From positions 1 to 11,006 of the forward strand of contig LSSN01001142.1 of assembly GCA_001970855.1 (NCBI GenBank): 11,006 nucleotides of DNA, given 5' to 3'. Within the stretch, counting starts at the first letter, position 1, and every line of letters begins with the position of its first letter. This DNA comes from Smittium culicis. Its lineage: Eukaryota > Kickxellomycota > Harpellomycetes > Harpellales > Legeriomycetaceae. Made by a program: the position numbers and the translations under genes. The notes under the pieces were generated by a model. The model ran no database searches. It saw only the letters and a program-made list of their open reading frames with translations, and was not told the origin of the DNA. Shown here piece by piece: positions 8,850-11,006 of the stretch.

Positions 8850-9762
8850 ATGTATAAACATATCAGCGATGAATATGTAACGTATAGATATAACATATCA
8901 GATGAAAAGTATAACTGCATACAATATCAAGTTAAATTTTTTGAAAAAAAAATCAAAAATTATAATCGCTTAAAATTAAATTGGAATTTTCACAATTTCG
9001 AAATTCAAACTAAAAATTCAAAAAAAAGAAATTCATTATACAGCGAGCTAAGCTGGCGTTACTTTTTTTTTTCAAAAAAAAAAATGTAAAAAAAAAATAG
9101 TATTTCACACGAAATTCGATTAGAAAAAATATCTGATACCAGGGTTCTCGAATTCGAGATAGAAAGTGTGTAAAATGATACCAGTCTAAATTTCGCTTTT
9201 TTTTCAATAATCTATAAAATCTTTCAATAAAATTAATTTGTATAAAAGTATAAAAATGTAAAAATGTAAATAAATTATATATTTGATGTCATTGAATTTT
9301 GATTGCCGGTAAAAGCGCTGGAATGCCTATCAAGAATCAATAGGCTTAAAAATTACTATATTCAATCTTAATTTGGCTGTAATATAAAAAAACATGTACT
9401 AAGAATGTATTTATAGTTACATAGTACTTTAATAATGTATAAAATATTTAAAAATTACAATTTTGCGATTAAAATTAACTATATATATATTTGAATACGA
9501 TCAGTATTGGAGATCATATAAGCGTATATACACCATTTGACATCACCCCACGCACACAAAATATCAAAAAATGTAATTAAATTATCGATTATACAAATGC
9601 TCCTAATTTTTTAAAGACAGGAAACGCTTTTACGATATTTTAGTAAATATTATTAAAATTTAAGTATTATTATTACTTTGAAAAAATATGAAAATGATAC
9701 AAGCTATTAGGTCTTTCATTCAGTCCAATTTTTATTACTTTGAGTAAATAGAGAAAAACAAA
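8850..9762. other. AT-rich spacer left of the transposase remnant
   Basis: No gene I can support. The 79-codon frame at 8850-9089 is low-complexity (K, N, Y, F-rich) and ends in poly-A, so I treat it as chance. The segment contains long A and T runs (9063-9100), a 14-bp palindrome near 9146, and an unremarkable CACCCCACGCACAC patch near 9544. If the transposase remnant to the right had a terminal repeat it might lie here, but its partner would be beyond the window. Confidence 0.35.
9134..9184. repeat. 14-bp palindrome flanked by 9-bp direct repeats
   Basis: TCTCGAATTCGAGA (9146-9159) is a perfect palindrome. TGATACCAG occurs directly repeated on each side, at 9134-9142 and 9176-9184. The arrangement resembles a small insertion scar with a target duplication or a protein-binding cluster. 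Neither is demonstrated. Confidence 0.4.
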
Positions 9763-9993
9763 ATGTATAATACGTTCATTAATTTTGGTAAAAAGATATC
9801 AAACAGAGACATAGAATACATTGTAAAATATAGTCTAATCAATTCAAGGTTAGGGCGGTCTATTGAAAATGATATATTTTCATTATCTAACAATATAACT
9901 AAAAACATCATTATCAATATCAGCCAGCTCCACTCAATTTTATTAACTTGCAGGTATCAGAAATCGACCATCCTATCACTTGTATCTTCATAA
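9763..9993 (+). pseudogene. Open frame in phase with the transposase remnant, possible N-terminal part
   Basis: A 76-codon frame starting with ATG and ending at TAA 9991-9993. It lies in the same reading frame as the decayed transposase downstream, separated by only one further stop (10033-10035). I do not recognise the peptide. It is rich in I, N, S and has a phrase ITKNIIINISQLHSILL that could belong to a helical DNA-binding N-terminus, but this is a guess. It may equally be a chance frame in AT-rich DNA. Confidence 0.3.
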
Positions 9994-10035
9994 TTTTTGC
10001 CTTCTCGGCTTAGTATCTTCAGGTTTGAATTTTAA

Positions 10036-11006
10036 ACAACTCAGTTCAATACTAAGAATCAAAAAGATATCAAAGATCACTTTAATTTGGATATTTACCA
10101 CAGAAAAATTCCTAAATCAAGATCTGTCGTTGGTCAAACCGTCGTTGATTTAGTAAAATCATATCTCAACTGCTACTATCAGCTATTTTCTATAACAGCA
10201 AGAAGCTTCGGTGAAGATAGCACCGGTCTCTGAACTCCGGTGATATATTTAACCCAGAAAAAGAGCTATATATACCACAAGCTATTAAAGGAAAACTCGA
10301 TTTTGGAATTGAGATTGAGTTCTTTCTACAATTTCTACTCAAATAATTTCAAAAAACCGACCAAAAGAACAGATATGTGTAAGGTGTGTGTTGCAGGATC
10401 AAAGGTTGAAAAGATGTACCGATTGGCAGTTTCAAGTCATGGAATATAATCAGAGAGCGCGCGAAAACTTATGAAGACGTACCAAGATTTTAAGGATCAC
10501 AAAATGTTGGTCGACGAACAGAGGGGACGATTCACCAGTTTAGAAGGGAATTTAGGTAATGATTCATGTATTCTAATTTATGATTTCAAAGAAAATTTTA
10601 AGATTGGTGGTGGACCGGTGGAATCTTCGGATGTTTTTTATAGCAGGGTTCAGATTTCAGACTTGTGTTTTTGCCTTGTATACAAGTCTAATGGGCATAT
10701 TAAGAGAAGATACTATAACTATTTGTCCGAAAATCTCACTCACGACTCTGTGTATGCTCTTAGCTGTCTATTCAAGCTACTGAAATCTCCCGATTTTGCT
10801 ATTTTTAAAAACATTTACTTATGGAGCGATTCCGGTCCTCACTTTAGAAACAGTGAATTTCTCTATGCAGTGATGAAAGCACTGCCGGAGTCATTTCCAA
10901 GAAAAAATTTCTTTTTAAATTATTTTTTAGAAAACCACGGAAAAAGCTACGTCGATGGCCACTTCGGCGTTCTTTCAAAGTGGTTCGATGAATCTGAATC
11001 TATTAT
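10036..11006 (+). pseudogene. DDE-type transposase remnant, 3' partial, at least two in-frame stops
   Basis: One frame runs from after a TAA (10033-10035) to the window edge, interrupted by TGA at 10231-10233 and TAA at 10447-10449, with no frameshift. The body reads like a complete transposase catalytic region: PVIYLTQKK and SSFYNFYSN, then a TDMCKVC pair of cysteines (codons 10378 and 10387) suggesting metal binding, then DFKENFKIGGG (Asp codon 10582), LWSDSGPHFRN (Asp codon 10828) and FLENHGKSYVDGHFG (Glu 10930, Asp 10954). The spacing between the second Asp and Glu is 34 residues, usual for DDE enzymes, though which acidic residue is third is unproved. These enzymes cut and paste DNA transposons. 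I recall similar proteins from early-diverging fungi but cannot name the superfamily. The last 186 codons (10450-11006) are open, so the 3' half is the better preserved. Confidence 0.7.

Noticed and set aside
8850..9207. Frames at 8850-9089 plus and 9010-9207 minus
   Set aside because: Low-complexity peptides from A- and T-rich runs, with no recognisable motif and mutual overlap.
9735..9917. 60-codon minus-strand frame
   Set aside because: Antisense to the frame that is in phase with the transposase, with no motif.
1..11006. CRISPR arrays, rRNA genes, bacterial operon signals
   Set aside because: None seen. The spliced genes show a eukaryotic origin.

Overview
The window looks like nuclear DNA of an AT-rich, intron-rich eukaryote, most plausibly an early-diverging fungus. 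I infer this from three things: short GT-AG introns (about 65-170 nt), fungal-style sphingolipid genes, and tyrosine-recombinase and DDE-transposase remnants of a kind I associate with Mucoromycota/Zoopagomycota genomes such as Harpellales. The lineage is recognition only and was not checked by a search.

The layout has three parts. (1) 1-1787 is mobile-element debris. It holds two same-strand tyrosine recombinase remnants (3-716 and 1200-1787), each broken only by in-frame stop codons. Between them lies a fold-back structure: a perfect 70-bp inverted repeat (737-806 and 1106-1175) around a 299-bp loop that contains a second, older palindrome. The stop codon of the first recombinase lies in the first bases of a hairpin (714-803) that forms one arm of this structure. 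(2) 2361-6483 is the functional core: two intact spliced genes arranged tail to tail, 211 bp apart. On the + strand is 3-ketodihydrosphingosine reductase (8 exons, 324 aa). On the - strand is sphingosine-1-phosphate lyase (7 exons, 550 aa). The exon structures were reconstructed by eye from splice sites, frame continuity and family motifs. (3) 6484-11006 is about 3.3 kb of AT-rich sequence with no gene I can support, followed by a decayed DDE-type transposase that runs off the right edge.

The two intact genes act at opposite ends of sphingoid-base metabolism in the ER. The reductase makes dihydrosphingosine in the second step of de novo synthesis. The lyase irreversibly cleaves phosphorylated sphingoid bases, the only exit from the pathway. 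Their adjacency could be chance or could reflect coordinated expression. No complete novel system is visible. The most unusual structure is the recombinase/fold-back arrangement on the left.
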